The position numbers were made by a program, and so were the translations under genes. A DNA stretch of 64,000 nucleotides from Adiantum capillus-veneris (Eukaryota; Streptophyta; Polypodiopsida; Polypodiales; Pteridaceae): positions 152,247,741-152,311,740 of the forward strand of contig CM043945.1 of assembly GCA_014529385.2 (NCBI GenBank), read 5' to 3'. The notes under the pieces are model-generated. The model was not told the DNA's origin, made no database searches, and worked only from the letters and a program-made list of their open reading frames with translations. Shown here in pieces: positions 10,733 through 23,269 of this stretch (the stretch's first letter is position 1; the number at the start of each line of letters is the position of its first letter).

Positions 10733-12360
10733 AAGAAGAGAATTTTCCATCACACATGCCTGCGGTAATTCTGCATCTTCAAATCTCACTAGGAAAGTGA
10801 TTGAGCTTGCTTACTTCATCTCTCTTGTAAATCAATTAGTAAAATTCTGAATTTCTTAATCATCTAAGCCAAGTGATTAACTTTAGAGCCAGTTCCCATA
10901 GGGCAAGTAAAGAACTATCCATAAAGTTGTTAGGTCTCGAAGGAAAAATCTAATCTTTTGCATAAGGAGGATTCTTTAATGATTCTAATCTACCATTCGG
11001 TTTTTTATAATGTTCTCGGTCTTTAGCTCTTTTCTTCATGTTTATCATTTAAAGTAGTGAGTAAAATGGCCCCAGTTAAGAGAACTCGCTTCGGTGGTGC
11101 CCACGACCGCGAGGAGGAAACGAGCAACGGGAATGGGAAAGGAAAAGCTCCCATGGACGAACAAGCACCGGCCATCTCACGAGCCATTGACGAAGAAATA
11201 GAAGAGGTAGGTCACAATTTTATTCAGTTGTTTAATTTAACATTGCACACGTTTAGCTATGAAAGAATATACCCCCAAACATGTTGGAGAAATCCGACGA
11301 AAACCTCGGCATTTGAATTCATTTGTATATTAAAGTCTAAAGTAGGAAAGAAATGATTGACGGATATAATGTTTGCAATAGGAAAGAATGTCTGCTAGGG
11401 AAAATTTAGCTCGGCATGTTCATTCTATTTCCAAGGTTGAATTAGTCATGAACCCCCTCCTGATCACAGGGGCAGAGTTCCTGGTTAAGGGCTCTTGAAT
11501 CCACGTCTGCTGGTTAAACGGTGGATACATGTGTCTGCTGGTTAAGCGGTGGGAACCCACATCTGTTGGATAAGCAATGGGAATGTCCAAGTCGTGCTTT
11601 CTATGCGGTGGACATACCTACTTGTATGGGCAGCTAGGCGACAACGGGAGGAGTAAACTCTTGCTGGAGGGGGAATGTTGTACCTCCAGAACATTGGAAT
11701 TTTAATGAATAAGTTTGAGTAGAATTTTTACTAGAATACTGTCTTGGTGCCGCTTGCAATACTGGTTGAAGGGCTGTCTTAATGAACATTGTGAATCGGA
11801 ATCTAATCAATGAATGTTTATGTTGAACAATCATTGTTGTAGTAATTAGGACACACAAGGAAGTGTGAGTGTGGGGGTGGAAAGTGGGGGCTTGGCTCAA
11901 GTTGCCAATGCCTATGAGAAGGGTGGTCCCGATTGGTCAGGAACTCTTTGTCCCCATAGTGTTAAAATCGATACTAGTAATACTCATTGCCCCTAGAGCG
12001 GGGAAGCCTCAAGTGTATGTGCCTCTGAAACATGGAGAAAAAGGCACTCGAGGTTTGTCTCCTCTTGGAAGGTGGGTCTTAGGATCGCTAGATAGTTTAA
12101 GTACACTTCCCCTGCGAGGTGGAGCTATATCTCACTGCTAGTAGGCTCGAACTCGACTCACTTTGTGATAAGAGATCGTCCGCTAGCTGAACCCTGAACC
12201 ACTTTGTTTTCTTCCGCTATAGATCTAATGGTCACCAGGTTCACCATCAGATCCATCGTTTGATACGGCGGGGTGGGGACCTTACAATCCTAATGCATAC
12301 TTGATGACACCTTGACCATAAATCTATCTTTGTAAAGGTCTGAGATTGGGTGAGCTTATG
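10733..12360. other. Non-coding stretch with one short open frame
   Basis: No recognisable gene. A short frame at 11069-11200 (MAPVKRTRFGG, charged, ending before GAGGTAGGTC) could be the first exon of a decayed gag, but nothing downstream confirms this. Near 12000-12200 the sequence has short runs resembling transposon leader or LTR sequence (CTCGAACTCGACTCACTTTG), without a repeated partner in this window. Confidence 0.4.
11480..11590 (+). repeat. Short minisatellite, about 3.5 units
   Basis: GGTTAA followed by a G-rich segment and ending CTGCT or CTGTT recurs every 30 to 34 bases (11484, 11512, 11541, 11568). Units differ by several substitutions. No coding role is apparent. Confidence 0.65.
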
Positions 12361-12363
12361 AAA

Positions 12364-12720
12364 TCATTGATCCACTCTCAACAATGGGTACTTGTTCTTA
12401 ACAAGAACCACATTCAATCCTTGATAGTCTACACAAATATACATACTACCGTCTTTTTTCTTCATTGATAAGATGGGAGAGGCCCATGGTGAAGGACTAG
12501 GTTTTATAAAACCTCTACTGAAATAGTAAACAAGCTGATGTTCCACATTAACAGCCTCAGAATGGCTCATTCTATAGGGTGGTTTACTTACTGGTTATTG
12601 CCTACAACCACATCTATAGCCTACTACATAGCCCGTGTTGGCAATAACCCTAGTGGTAAATCATTTGGGAATACATCTTTGTATTCCATTAATGCATCTT
12701 TTAACTTATCAACACCATTT
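12364..12720 (-). pseudogene. Ty3/gypsy RT fragment
   Basis: The minus-strand reading [20 protein letters not shown], then [10 protein letters not shown] and ICVDYQGLN, matches the N-terminal end of a Ty3 reverse transcriptase (canonical CVDYRALN). It lacks the palm and ends before 12360. A weak upstream extension to about 12720 carries frameshifts. It is the 5' flank of the LTR element that begins at 12815. Confidence 0.7.
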
Positions 12721-12814
12721 GCTTGTTCATGAGAGAGAGTTGTAGACATAGGTGGAAGAGAAGAGTGAGAAACATGTGGCATTGAGGAATTTTTATTCAA
12801 AGCATTATCAACCT

Positions 12815-14878
12815 TGGAAAGGGGAAAATGGGAAAACCACTAGCACATAAACTCGATGCCTCTATATAGCTCAGTGATCAAACAACACACCCATCCCCTA
12901 GAAAACACACATCCAGATATAAAATCTACAAACAACTAATGCCCAAGCCCGATCCCGACCAACCCTAACTAGATAGATCCGATTGCAAAGTAGGTTCATA
13001 TAGCCCACATCTATAACACTGTAGAGCACCATGTGACATACAGTAGTCCAATAACAATCGATACTAAAAAACCCCTACCCAATCTTTGACATACACCTGT
13101 TTGCTCTCAAGCTTGCAGACTTGTACACACCAACATTCGTATAGAAAGCATTTATACAACCATCGCCTTCGGAGATACACATATACTAGACCAATAAATA
13201 ACAAAGAGAGAAGAGTGATAAATTCGCGGATAAATGTAACCAATATCAAGTAGACAAAAGCTCCCATAGAGGGTGTTCAATGATGGATCCCCATAAGATC
13301 ACCATCCTAGTTTGATTGCTAGGCCCACTTTCTGGTGGCTTGCAACAATACACCTTAGCTGGCGGATCCTCTGTCCTCGGCGTCAATCTCCCACAGGCTG
13401 CTCTCGGCCTTCCTTTCTTTTCATATGCCACCTCAACAGATGGCGCACCCCTATTGGCCGCTTGTAGCCGTGTCCGCTTTTCACAAGCCCAACCCCTTTC
13501 TCAACTCGCTCCCTCTTATCTTTTTTTCACCCCATGCAGCCCCGTTAGCTACTCGATGAGCTGCAGCCCTTCGTGGCTTTCCTACTCCCTCTGGATGCAG
13601 CCCGTGGCCGCCCTCAGCCTCTCCTGCATAGCCTTGTATGACCAGCCACCTGGCAGACTCCCTATAACAGGGCCACCTCGTGGCTTCTTCAAGCCTCCTT
13701 TCCTGCGCTCTCCCTATCCTGTATGCCCTCCCGTGGCTCCTGCAGCCCTGGCGGCGTTGCAGCTGCAGCCTCCAACACCCTTGCAACCCTTCTCTCCTCA
13801 CCACCAACCGCAGACCTGGCCAATAGCGACCTCGCTCTTGGTCGGCTTCATCTGTACAACTGATCCGACTCCCTCGTTTAATGCAACTACCGCGCCCCTC
13901 CTCAGTTGGCTCCTTTCCCCGCATGCAAGCTCCAAGTGGCCTTGCAACAGCGCCCACTCCCTCATGCAATATCCACCTGTCCTCTAGGCGGCCATCTGGC
14001 GGCCCTCCATGCTCACCTGCTGCTCGTCGACTGCAGACCAGCGTTTTTTTATAGCTTGGCATTCATTTTTAAAAAGGACCTCTCATGCGACTTAGCGGCG
14101 GTCCCCACGCAAAGTTGACCGTAGCCTCAATCACCCCAAACCGGTAGACCTCAAGGCCGTGATAACCAAATCCAAATATTTCCATCTTCAATTAGCCGCG
14201 GCCGCCCCCTTCGAGTCGCACTTCAGTAGCTTTGTAGTTTGCCGATAGTGGAGGGCATCCCGATTGCGGTCCATACCGAACTTGCCATACTTATGACAAC
14301 TAACCTCACTTCAATCTTGTGTCCTTGAAATAGTCCTCCAAAAAGAACCCCAGGACCAAATAATGGGAACATAGAGCTGCCATAGAGTAAATACCCTGCA
14401 TCGACGAGCATTTTAACTATGAGAGACTAAAAACTGATGCCTGGCCTGCTAATTGCCGCATCTGTCATACACATCTTTGTGGGACCTACCCCCGGTTGCA
14501 CCTAGTACTTGTCCAAGCCTTCTGCTATCACACGTCTGCTACCCTTTACCTGTTGTTGTTGACACTTTCCATGGTCCGACACTCAGCTTGGGTGCACCAT
14601 CATCTTGTAGACACCTCGATCAAAATCCCATAGCATAAACTTCATGGCACCTGCATCCAGCACCCCTTGCCTCGTTCCCAACCTTGGGATATAATCATTT
14701 GCTCCTTCCACCTGTGATAGCGAAAAACAATTGCAGTTTTGACTAGCGAGTGATCCAACTCGATGTACCTGGCTCCTGGCTCCATCAAATATCTGCTCAA
14801 GGTCCTTGCCATTTTCCTGCAAACTGCCATGCCTCGACTTCCTGCACTTCCATAGATCGACACAGTTTGATTGTACCA
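12815..14878 (-). repeat. LTR, 3' copy in element orientation
   Basis: Direct repeat of 16626-18651. It contains a GC-rich block (13300-14000) that produces long open frames on both strands; the same frames appear in the other LTR with indels, so they are by-products of composition rather than genes. Relative to the other LTR it has an extra 17-base segment near 13245 and lacks about 15 bases near 13003. Confidence 0.9.
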
Positions 14879-15049
14879 TCATTGACCACCCCCTTGTTTA
14901 GCATTGAATGCTCAACCACAATATTATTTAGGTAAAATAAGTCTGTATAGAGAGAATTAGATAATACATAGAGCTATAGACTGCATAAGAAAAATGATAG
15001 TGGCTATATAGATAGGATAGATATAGAGAGAAAAGCATATGCTATTGCA

Positions 15050-16590
15050 TCACCCGCCAGGGTCAAATGGAAAGCTCACAGCTCCCCCAAGCATGACATA
15101 GAGTCCACTTGGATAAAACATATGGCTTTGATCATCGTCATCCGTCTGTAAAACATAGGCAAGTATTCCTTGCTTTGCACCTATAACTTTGTCAGCCAAC
15201 CAGTCTTGTAGACCTTTATAGCACCACCCTTCAAAAAATTGTATACATGGACCATTTCCACACCCAAAACAAACCTGCACACCCTGCATATCTTCTACAT
15301 CTTGTGTCTCCGGGCCATCGGTTAGTGAGCTCCCCCTAGCTTCATCGTCTTTGAAAAACACAACCTGCGGCGTCCGATCATCCAAAACAAACATTGACAA
15401 AACCTCATCTGTAGGCTCTTCAAGTGGTAATGGAGCAGGCACATAGCCTTGCATATCCTGTATCCTCGCCATAGCTTTAGCAACCAAAACCTGTGACTCG
15501 TCATCTACATGGACCACCGGCTCATCGAATCCCCAATCATCTTCATCAAGACATTCCTCTTCAATTGGCATGTCCTGACCATCACAAGGCAAGAGAGAGG
15601 GTTGCACACCCCCCTCGTCTTCGCAAACTGGATCTTCCCCTACAACCTGCTATTCTTTGACCACATTATCGATATACATAACATCATATGTCTCATACCT
15701 TGAGAAAGCGGACTCCGTTTCCCATGTGCTATCCGTATCCAAGACACTGCTATAGCTCAAACACAACTCGGCTTTCTCCACAAAGCTCACTGACTTTGGC
15801 ACTTCAGCTATCTTCTCCCCTGCTTTTGTTTCTGAAGGCACTTGGTCAAGCACATCAGGTAGTACTCGGTAGACTCCTCTCTGCAACTGTTGAGCCTGGT
15901 TGGCACTTCTCCTACCTCTTCTACCCTGACATTAGCTTTATGTGCTTTGATCACATTCATATCGACAAAAGAAGCTTTTACCTCATGATGCTCTTCAATC
16001 TGCTTGGGCCTAGTTCCACTGGCTACCGTGATTGCCAATTGTAGCAATCTTGCTTCCATCTTCTTCTTCATCTTTCGGCTCTTTGCTCTGGCAACTTTGA
16101 CGGCTTCATCATAAGTGCTTGGATCTTCATATTCCACCCTCTCACGAACATAGGGATGCAAATAGGATAGAAACCTTTCGAGCTTCAAATATCCCGCATT
16201 GGTTTCTTGGGTAGCAGCCGTCAAATCCCCCCAATAAGCTTCAAATTTATCAACAAAAGCATCAAAATTTGCATTTACGTCCTGTTGCAAACCTTTGATC
16301 TTCGCATCTGCTTCTGAAGCCGACACCACCTTTCAATACCTTTGTAGAAATTGCTCTCGAAATCCAATCCAATTCTGCTTGTGCACATCTTCCAAGCCAT
16401 CGAACCAAACCTTTGCTTTACCTCGTAGCACCAAAGGTAGAGTCTGGAGCTTTGCTTCATCACCTTTTATCCGCAGTACTGTCAGCATAAATAGCTCAAA
16501 ATCGGCTATCCAATCGTCAGCATCTCCATCTCCTTTGAACACTGGACCAAACTCCTGCTTTATTTTGACTCACGAGCAGCTTATTAGCAA
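15050..16590 (-). pseudogene. gag-like ORF of the non-autonomous element
   Basis: It opens directly after the 5' LTR: KIKQEFGPVFKGDGDADDWI, then VWFDGLEDVHKQNW and FREQFLQRY, which is a retrotransposon gag capsid. A TGA at 16333-16335 is followed in frame by LERFLSYLHPYVRERVEYED and TYDEAVKVARAKSR, the gag C-terminal half. After a frameshift near 15870 comes an acidic tail, with one more stop after VVKE at 15650, ending in CFGCGNGPCIQF and SFPFDPGG near 15050. No CCHC knuckle and no pol domain are present. The acidic tail is unlike ordinary gag and I do not recognise it. Confidence 0.75.
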
Positions 16591-16625
16591 GCAGTCAGTG
16601 GGTCCTTCGTGGGGGTACGACAAGA

Positions 16626-18651
16626 TGGAAAGAGGGAAATGGGAAAACCACCAACACATAAACTCGATGCCTCTATATAGCTCAGTGATCTCACAACACC
16701 CCTATCCCCTAGCAAACACACATCCAGATACACAATCTACAAACAACTAATGCCCAAGCCTGATACTGACCAACCCTGACTAGATAGATTCGATTGCAAA
16801 GTAGGTTCATATAGCCCCCATCAATGTTACCCCCATCTATAACATTGTAGAGCACCATGTGACATAGGTAGTCCAATAACAATCGATACTAAAAAACCCC
16901 TACCCAGTCTTTGACATACACCTGCTTGCCCTCAAGCTTGCAGACTTGTACACACCAACATCCGTATAGAAAGCATTTTTACAACGATCGCCTTCGGAGA
17001 TACACATATACTAGACCAATAAATAACAGAGAGAGAAAAGAGTGATAAATTCGCGGATAAATGTAACCAGCTCCCATAGAGGGTGTTCAATGATGGATCC
17101 CCATAAGATCACCATCCTAGTTTGATTGCTAGGCCCACTTTCTGGTGGCTTGCAACAATACACCTTAGCTGGCGGATCCTCTGTCCTCGGCGTCAATCTC
17201 CCACAGGCTGCTCTCGGCCTTCCTTTCTTTTCATATGCCACCTCAACAGATGGCGCACCCCTATTGGCCGCTTGTAGCCGTGTCCGCTTTTCACAAGCCC
17301 AACCCCTTTCTCAACTCGCTCCCTCTTATCTTTTTTTCACCCCATGCAGCCCCGTTAGCTACTCGATGAGCTGCAGCCCTTCGTGGCTTTCCTACTCCCT
17401 CTGGATGCAGCCCGTGGCCGCCCTCAGCCTCTCCTGCATAGCCTTGTATGACCAGCCACCTGGCGGACTCCTCGTGGCTTCTTCAAGCCTCCTCTCCTGC
17501 GCTCTCCCTGTCCTGTATGCCCTCCCGTGGCTCCTGCAGCCCTGGCGGCCTTGCAGCAGCCTCCAACACCCTTGCAACCCTTCTCTCCTCACCACCATCT
17601 GCAGCCCTGGCCAATAAAGACCTCGCTATTGGTCGGCTTCCTCTCTACAACTGATCCGACTCCCTCGTTTAATGCAACTGCAGCGCCACTCCTCAGTTGG
17701 CTCCTTTCCCTGCATGCAGGCTCCAAGTGGCGTTGCAACGGCGCCCACTCCCTCATGCAATCTCCACCTGTCCTCTAGGCGGCCATCTGGCGGCCCTCCA
17801 TGCTCACCTGCTGCTCGTCGACTGCGGACCAGCGTTTTTTTATAGCTTGGCTATCTTTTTTTTTTAAAGGACCTCTCATGCGACTTAGCAGCCGTCCCCA
17901 CGCAAAGTTGACCGTAGCCGCAATCACCCCAAACCTGTAGACCTCAAGGCCATGATAACCAAATCCAAATAATTCCATCTTCAATTAGCCGCGGCTGCCC
18001 CCTTCGAGTCACACTTCAGTAGCTTTGTAGTTTGCCGATAGTGGAGGGCATCCCGATTGCGGTCCATACCGAACTTGCCATACTTACGACAACTAACCTC
18101 ACTTCAATCTTCTGTCCTTGAAATACTCCTTCAAAAGAACCCCATGACCAAATAATGGGAACATAGAGCTGCCATAGAGTAAATACCCTGCATCGACGAG
18201 CATTTTAATTATTAGAGACTAAAAACCGATGCCTGACCTGCTAATTGCCACATCTGGCATACACATCTTCGTGGGACCTGCTCCCGGTTGCTGTCCAAGC
18301 CTTCTGCTATCACACGTCTACTGCCCTTTACCTGTTGTTGCTGACACTTTCCATGGTCCGACACACCTTGGGTGCACAATCATCTTGTACACACCTCGAT
18401 CAAAATCCCATAGCATAAACTTCATGGCACCTACATCCAACACCCCTTGCCTCGTTCCCAACCTTGGGATATAAGCATTTTCTCCTGCCACCTGTGATAG
18501 CAAAAAACAATTTCAGTTTTGACTAGCGAGTGCTCGAACTCGATGTACCTGGCTCCATCAAATATCTGCTCAAGGTCCTTGTCATTTTTCTGCAAACTGC
18601 CATGCCGCGACTTCCTGCACTTCCATAGATCGACACAGTTTGTCTGTACCA
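16626..18651 (-). repeat. LTR, 5' copy in element orientation
   Basis: Partner of 12815-14878. The element reads on the minus strand, so this is the promoter-bearing LTR. The bases just inside it (TCTTGTCGTACCC on the minus strand) should be the primer binding site, but they do not match the common tRNA-Met or tRNA-Asp sites I know. Confidence 0.9.
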
Positions 18652-18953
18652 AGGTTTGAAAGAAAATGACACATGCACTAACAATAAAAGAGTTCTTATA
18701 TTTCATCTTGGTAAGAGAGTTTCATGAGCTTGGTTGTACAAATGAGTGACGAGAAGGCACATCTTTTTCTCCCAACAACAGCATGTGCACGCAATTGGAT
18801 TCAAACGTCAAACTATTGTGCTCATAGCTACATTTGAGTGATGATCCTAAATTATGTAATCACTCTCAACTAAGGACGAACGCGAGCATGAAGCGATTTA
18901 GGACCAGGAGGCTATGGTGCTCCTATTTGGGGCTACTTCTGTGTGGTTTGCAG
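18652..18953. other. Non-coding spacer
   Basis: About 300 bases between the LTR element and the dispersed repeat. No open frame, repeat or motif of note was seen. Confidence 0.5.
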
Positions 18954-19914
18954 CAGGGAAAAAATTGGAATGCCACATCATCGGGGGGTGCCCTCTAGCG
19001 ACATCGCTAGTTGGTGGCAGGCTATATTTGGAAATAGGAGTTAGCATGCAAAGGAAACAAAAGGGGAGCAACCAACCATAGGGGGATCTCTCTCTTCATG
19101 CAAAAGGGATAACTCTCCCTCATATGCTCCATCACAAAAAAATATCTCTCTGGGGGGGGCTTGCCATCCTTAAGAAGCCATAGCTATATCTCTCTCCCTC
19201 TCTCCTCCTCTCGCTCTCATTCTCAATCAAAGTGGTGCATGAACAGAGGAGAGCCGCCAAGGAAAGGGTAGGGAAGTGAAGACAAGGCAAGACAGTAAGT
19301 GGATTGGATATGGTTGTTAATGAGTTTGTCAAGCTTCGATTGAGATTGTCAAGATAAGGACTACCCGTCGAGAGGAGGATTCTGCATTGACTTACGCTCG
19401 GCAAACATGTTGCTTTCAATGGGCAAGGAATTTTTGATAAGGGGTTTGTAAAAAGGAAGAATCTTGGGTAGAAAGACAACATAGGGTTCAAGAGAAGTAC
19501 TTGGATCAAAAGAGGTGGAGATTTTGCTATCAGGAGGGTGGGGTTCTTCAGCTGGGGGATTTTTGATCAGGGGTTTCAGATCAAGGTGCATACCAACATT
19601 GGCGTATGCGATTAAATTGTAACAAAGTTGTCAAAGATCAGGAATATGAAGAATTTTTTTGTTTGCAACATCAAATTATGTGTCATTTTCTTGCTCTTTG
19701 TTACTATCAACCATTAGCTATGTTCTAATCCTTAGTTATCTCTCGCATTTAATCTCTAACCATTGATATTCGCCTCTACTACCGCTTAACACACCACTAA
19801 CTGTGCTCCGTTCACATGGTGGGAGCCTACACCGACTTGCTCTCTCACAGCCAAAAGCCACATGCTTTCTCGGTCATCCATAGAGAGCCACACATGCCAA
19901 CAACGCATGAAGGA
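18954..19914. repeat. 0.96-kb dispersed repeat, copy 1
   Basis: A close direct match to 57421-58382, from CAGGG...ACATCATCGGGG to CAACGCATGAAGGA. Both copies share a CTCTCTC-rich patch, AGGAGAGCCGCCAAGG and a similar minus-strand frame that is not a recognised protein. It might be a solo LTR or a non-autonomous element, but I see neither TG...CA ends nor a target-site duplication. Confidence 0.85.
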
Positions 19915-20160
19915 GTTCCATGATCAACATGTGATCAACAAGGAGTTAAAAAGGGTGACTATGTCTTAGTCTACAACTTAAAACAACACTCCAAAAGGTT
20001 GAAAAGTGGTGCATTAAAACTTGCAACAATAGAGAGAGAAGAGATGCCCAATTGGATTAATGGCTGCAAGTTAAAGAAATATCATATACCATTAACCACA
20101 AAATTTTTGGAAAAGGTTCACCATGCAACAGAATGGAAGCACAAATCTCAAGCAAATTAA
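19905..20160 (+). pseudogene. Ty3 integrase C-terminal fragment of the outer Tat-like element
   Basis: It reads KEFHDQHV, a one-base frameshift in an A run, then KKGDYVLVYNLKQHSKRLK, GALKLATIEREEMPNWINGC and LKKYHIPLT, ending with TAA at 20158-20160. It aligns with the integrase tail at 36000-36240 (GDYVLVYTLKQHAKKLKKRG, EEMPNWISGC, RRYHLPLT) but lacks about 16 residues in the middle. It marks the pol end of the older element into which the 21.4-kb element inserted. Confidence 0.8.
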
Positions 20161-22337
20161 ACATGGCCTCAAGAGGAAGCAAATTTTCAAATTTTGAAGT
20201 GTTGGGAATGACCAAACAATGTCCAATTTTAGTAGCTTACAATACCACCTCCTCTTATCAATGAAATCTAGACAAAGACAAATTGGCTTGGAGGTATGGA
20301 TTTACACATCATATATAGCTTGCACACAAATCAAACAAAGGAGCGAGCAATTTTTTATAGTGGAGCATGAGCCAATGCAATGAGATACTCTCCATACTTA
20401 AAAATGCCAAATGTACAATTGATCACAAATCAAATCAAGCTCAAATATGCAAATTGAGGGACAATGGTCAATGTAGGTTAGCAAAACGTGTCAATTTATA
20501 TAGATAACCATCAATGCCCACATCAATTCCATGTAATGGTGGATATAGATCTTAACAAAGCAAACCTTCATGGCAGGCCTCATGTCACTCCTTTGGCACA
20601 TGCTCATCATATTTGGGAAGTACAGACCATTCATACACCATCATTGAAGGAGTTGAATCCTACGCCTACTCTGAACTACAATGGACAACCCATCAAATAG
20701 ATGTAGGTAAAGAAATCCATCATGGCAAACAAATCAAAGAAAATCTGGTTACCCATGCCAACCACTCCGCAAGTGCTTGGACACTCAAATAGAAGAGCAC
20801 CAACAAAATCTCAAAAACCTCAAAGAAATTATACTTGAAAATGTTAGCCCAAACAACCAACAAATCCACAAGCAAGCCACCCCAAGTATAAATGAGTTCC
20901 AAAGTGCAAACCACACAACCAACCCCCATCGTTGGAAATAACATGGAAATGGAGATCAAAGCAACCCACCATACAACAAGCTCAACTGTCTCCACCGCTA
21001 AAATACAAGTGGGTACCAAAGCAAACACTAACCATGGAAATAAAGGCACTAGTATTCACCCAAAAAAAAAATCAAGAACAAATTAGGTCGCCATATTCAT
21101 AATCTTTAATTCGAACCACGTAGTTTATATGGAACCTCACCAACAAAAGACACTAAACAATCTATTCAATTCTTGCATCTTGCACAACATATTGTTACCG
21201 TGTGCATCTCTTCCATTGGCATAATAGGGTAGATTACACGGCCTTGCATAGACATGCTGTTCGCACCCATGCACATTGCACAAACCTTCATTTGAGATGA
21301 GTCAAGATGGGAAGGGGGGAGTAGTAGTAGTTGTGGTAGTCTATTACAAGATCCTAAGTTGCTAGATGTTGAGAATCCATGTGTATAGTGTATAAATTGT
21401 GTTTATTTTTGCTTGAATTTTTTAGTTTTAGTTGTTTTTATCAAGATTTACCTCTTATTGGGCATAATAATGAGTCGTATCAGCAATTTTTGACAAGCAT
21501 GATGCTCAAAGTGGGAGTATGTATATATGAATGTGGAATAATTTTGGCTAATCTTTTGGCCAAATAATAGTAATTTTCTCTAATTCTATTTAACTTTAAG
21601 CTAATAAGAATAAATAATCATTAAAGTCAGCCAAAAGAGTCGGAATCAAGTTTTGAAAGTAAATGTCGGATCAACAAAGCAAGAGCTCCAAGCTTGTCAA
21701 GTTTGGAAGGATTTGAGACACATCAAAGCTTTGGCCAACTTGCATCAGATCAAAATTGTAAAATCAAGGGCAATTAGCAACAACTGAGCATCCAAATGAT
21801 GAGCCATCTGAGCCGCAAGTGATATACCACGGAAGTCTGGGCGGGGAAGGTAAGTATGCATCTGGGACACCGGGTAGGTTGGGCATATATAGTCCATTTA
21901 GGGAAACTTAGGGCTCATTTTCATTTTCCAGAGCTAGAGTAAGCGAGTGTGTGTGTGTGTGTGTGTGTGAGATATATATATATTTTTTTATATTTATATT
22001 TATATTCATTTATTTATTTTTATTTTTTTTGCTGGAGTGGAGCATGGATCGCAATCCATGTTCCCCAGCCTTAGAACTCAAAAGCTTTAGCCTACTAAAT
22101 GCTCTTGTATGCGCCTCATCACTACAAAAATCACCGTTGAAAATCTTTCCCAACATGGATCGCAACCCATGGTCCCTACTATGCCAAATTCATGTAAAAT
22201 TTGAATTGCAGTTGGACAATGGTATGGGGTAGTCACCCTATAAATTTTGGTAGAAATGGTGTCTTCTAGAGCGAAAAATCACAAAATTTTGTCATTTTCA
22301 CCTACAAATGGTTTTTTTTATCCATGCAAAGAAAAAC
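20161..22337 (+). other. Post-integrase spacer of the outer element
   Basis: Mostly non-coding. A 70-codon open stretch at 20488-20700 (YIDNHQCPHQFHVMV) weakly resembles the region after the second protease-like domain at 36600 (HQYIHPHKFYVV); I treat that as suggestive only. At 22043-22060 and 22154-22171 are palindromes of the form CATGGATC-NN-AATCCATG, which recur after the inserted element at 43.8-44.65 kb. A GT microsatellite lies at 21943-21968. Confidence 0.5.
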
Positions 22338-23250
22338 TGTTAGAAGCTGGACACACCCCACGGCATCTAACTATTCGACAGATTATTCTTTTTGTAATTA
22401 TTCATTCATTGAGAAAAACCTGATTTTTCACCTTGTAATTATTAGAACTTACAGAAGTTTCCAGATTGTATCCCAGTTTTGATAGTTAGATTGAGTAGAT
22501 GGTTGATTTTGGAGCTTTAGGGTTTGAGAAATTGTAAGGTATATATACCACTTTTTGACCTTAATGAAAAACCTTTTGTCATTTTAAAACAAGTTTTGAA
22601 GTCTGTGAGTGAGCGTATTGTGTACGAGAGAGAGAGTGTGAGTTTCATCTTGACGCTATGTGTGCTCTGGTGGTCGAAAATTGAGTGCGAAGAAGTGCAG
22701 CGTGTTGCCCCCGACGAGAGCTACGCGCCGATACCTACATTGCGCGCGTACAGTCCAGTTTTGGGTGTTTGGGTGAACATACGTTGTTTGATTTTGCATT
22801 GAAGCATATCCACGCGTTCACATTGAGTAGAAATACACATTAGGCACTTTAGATTTCGTTAACGAAGACCTACAGATTTCGGCCAGATATCCTACGTGTT
22901 TCTGCACCAGGTGTTTCGGGTCGTGATTTTGGTTCATAGACCTTAGGGAGAGTGATCTATTGGTATTAGTAGGGTCTCCTTCAAGATCTATGGTGTTTCG
23001 AGATTGTTTGATGGGTGTTCGGCTCTAGAAAGCGTTGTAAGAAGTTTTCTCTTATGCACTCTTGAAGGCTGTGACTTAGACAATTGGTAGAGACCTCTGT
23101 AGGAATTAGTTAGGATCAGTCGGTCGAGTGTAGATTGACACCTTATCATTGCTTCCATGCAACTGTGGGTCGAGCTTCGTCCTTAGCTGACATTACATGT
23201 TAGGTTAGTTCTCGCTGTGCTGACGTCCTTCGCGGCTTATCCATCCAACA
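22338..23250 (+). repeat. 5' LTR of the giant Ty3 element
   Basis: 913 bases, TG...CA ends, near copy of 42789-43724. It includes a TATATATA promoter box and, at 22885-22900, half of the palindromic word (TATCCTACGTG) found in the leader. Confidence 0.92.
22540..22547 (+). promoter_or_regulatory. LTR TATA box (TATATATA)
   Basis: TATATATA in the sequence AAGGTATATATACC, conserved in the right LTR at 42991-42998. Its position about 200 bases into the LTR fits a U3 promoter. Confidence 0.6.
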
Positions 23251-23251
23251 T

Positions 23252-23269
23252 TGGCGCCGGTGCCGGGGA
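23252..23269 (+). promoter_or_regulatory. Primer binding site, tRNA-Asp type
   Basis: TGGCGCCGGTGCCGGGGA starts two bases inside the left LTR. It matches the complement of the 3' end of plant tRNA-Asp at 17 of 18 positions (G for T at position 9), the site used by Athila and Tat lineages. Confidence 0.88.

Larger units (their letters stand above)
12815..18651 (-). mobile_element. Non-autonomous LTR retrotransposon with long LTRs and gag only
   Basis: Two direct repeats of about 2.0 kb (12815-14878 and 16626-18651) enclose 1.75 kb. Both begin TGGAAAG and end TGTACCA on the plus strand, giving TG...CA ends. On the minus strand a purine run (ACAAGGGGGTGG near 14895) sits just before the TGGTACA start of the downstream LTR, as expected for a polypurine tract. 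The internal part holds gag but no protease, RT or integrase, so movement would need enzymes supplied in trans. Flanks are AACCT and AGGTT, which are inverted rather than direct, so no target-site duplication is proved. The LTRs differ by several indels of 15-20 bases, so the insertion is not recent. Confidence 0.85.

Noticed and set aside
13316-13987. A 223-codon plus-strand ORF and a 193-codon minus-strand ORF in the GC-rich block.
   Set aside because: Both lie inside an LTR and reappear with indels in the other LTR at 17126-17617. Overlapping long frames on both strands come from base composition.
20720-21049. Minus-strand ORF of 109 codons with many Leu/Val/Trp, possibly a membrane protein.
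   Set aside because: Single uninterrupted frame in otherwise non-coding element spacer, no partner or recognisable motif; probably chance.
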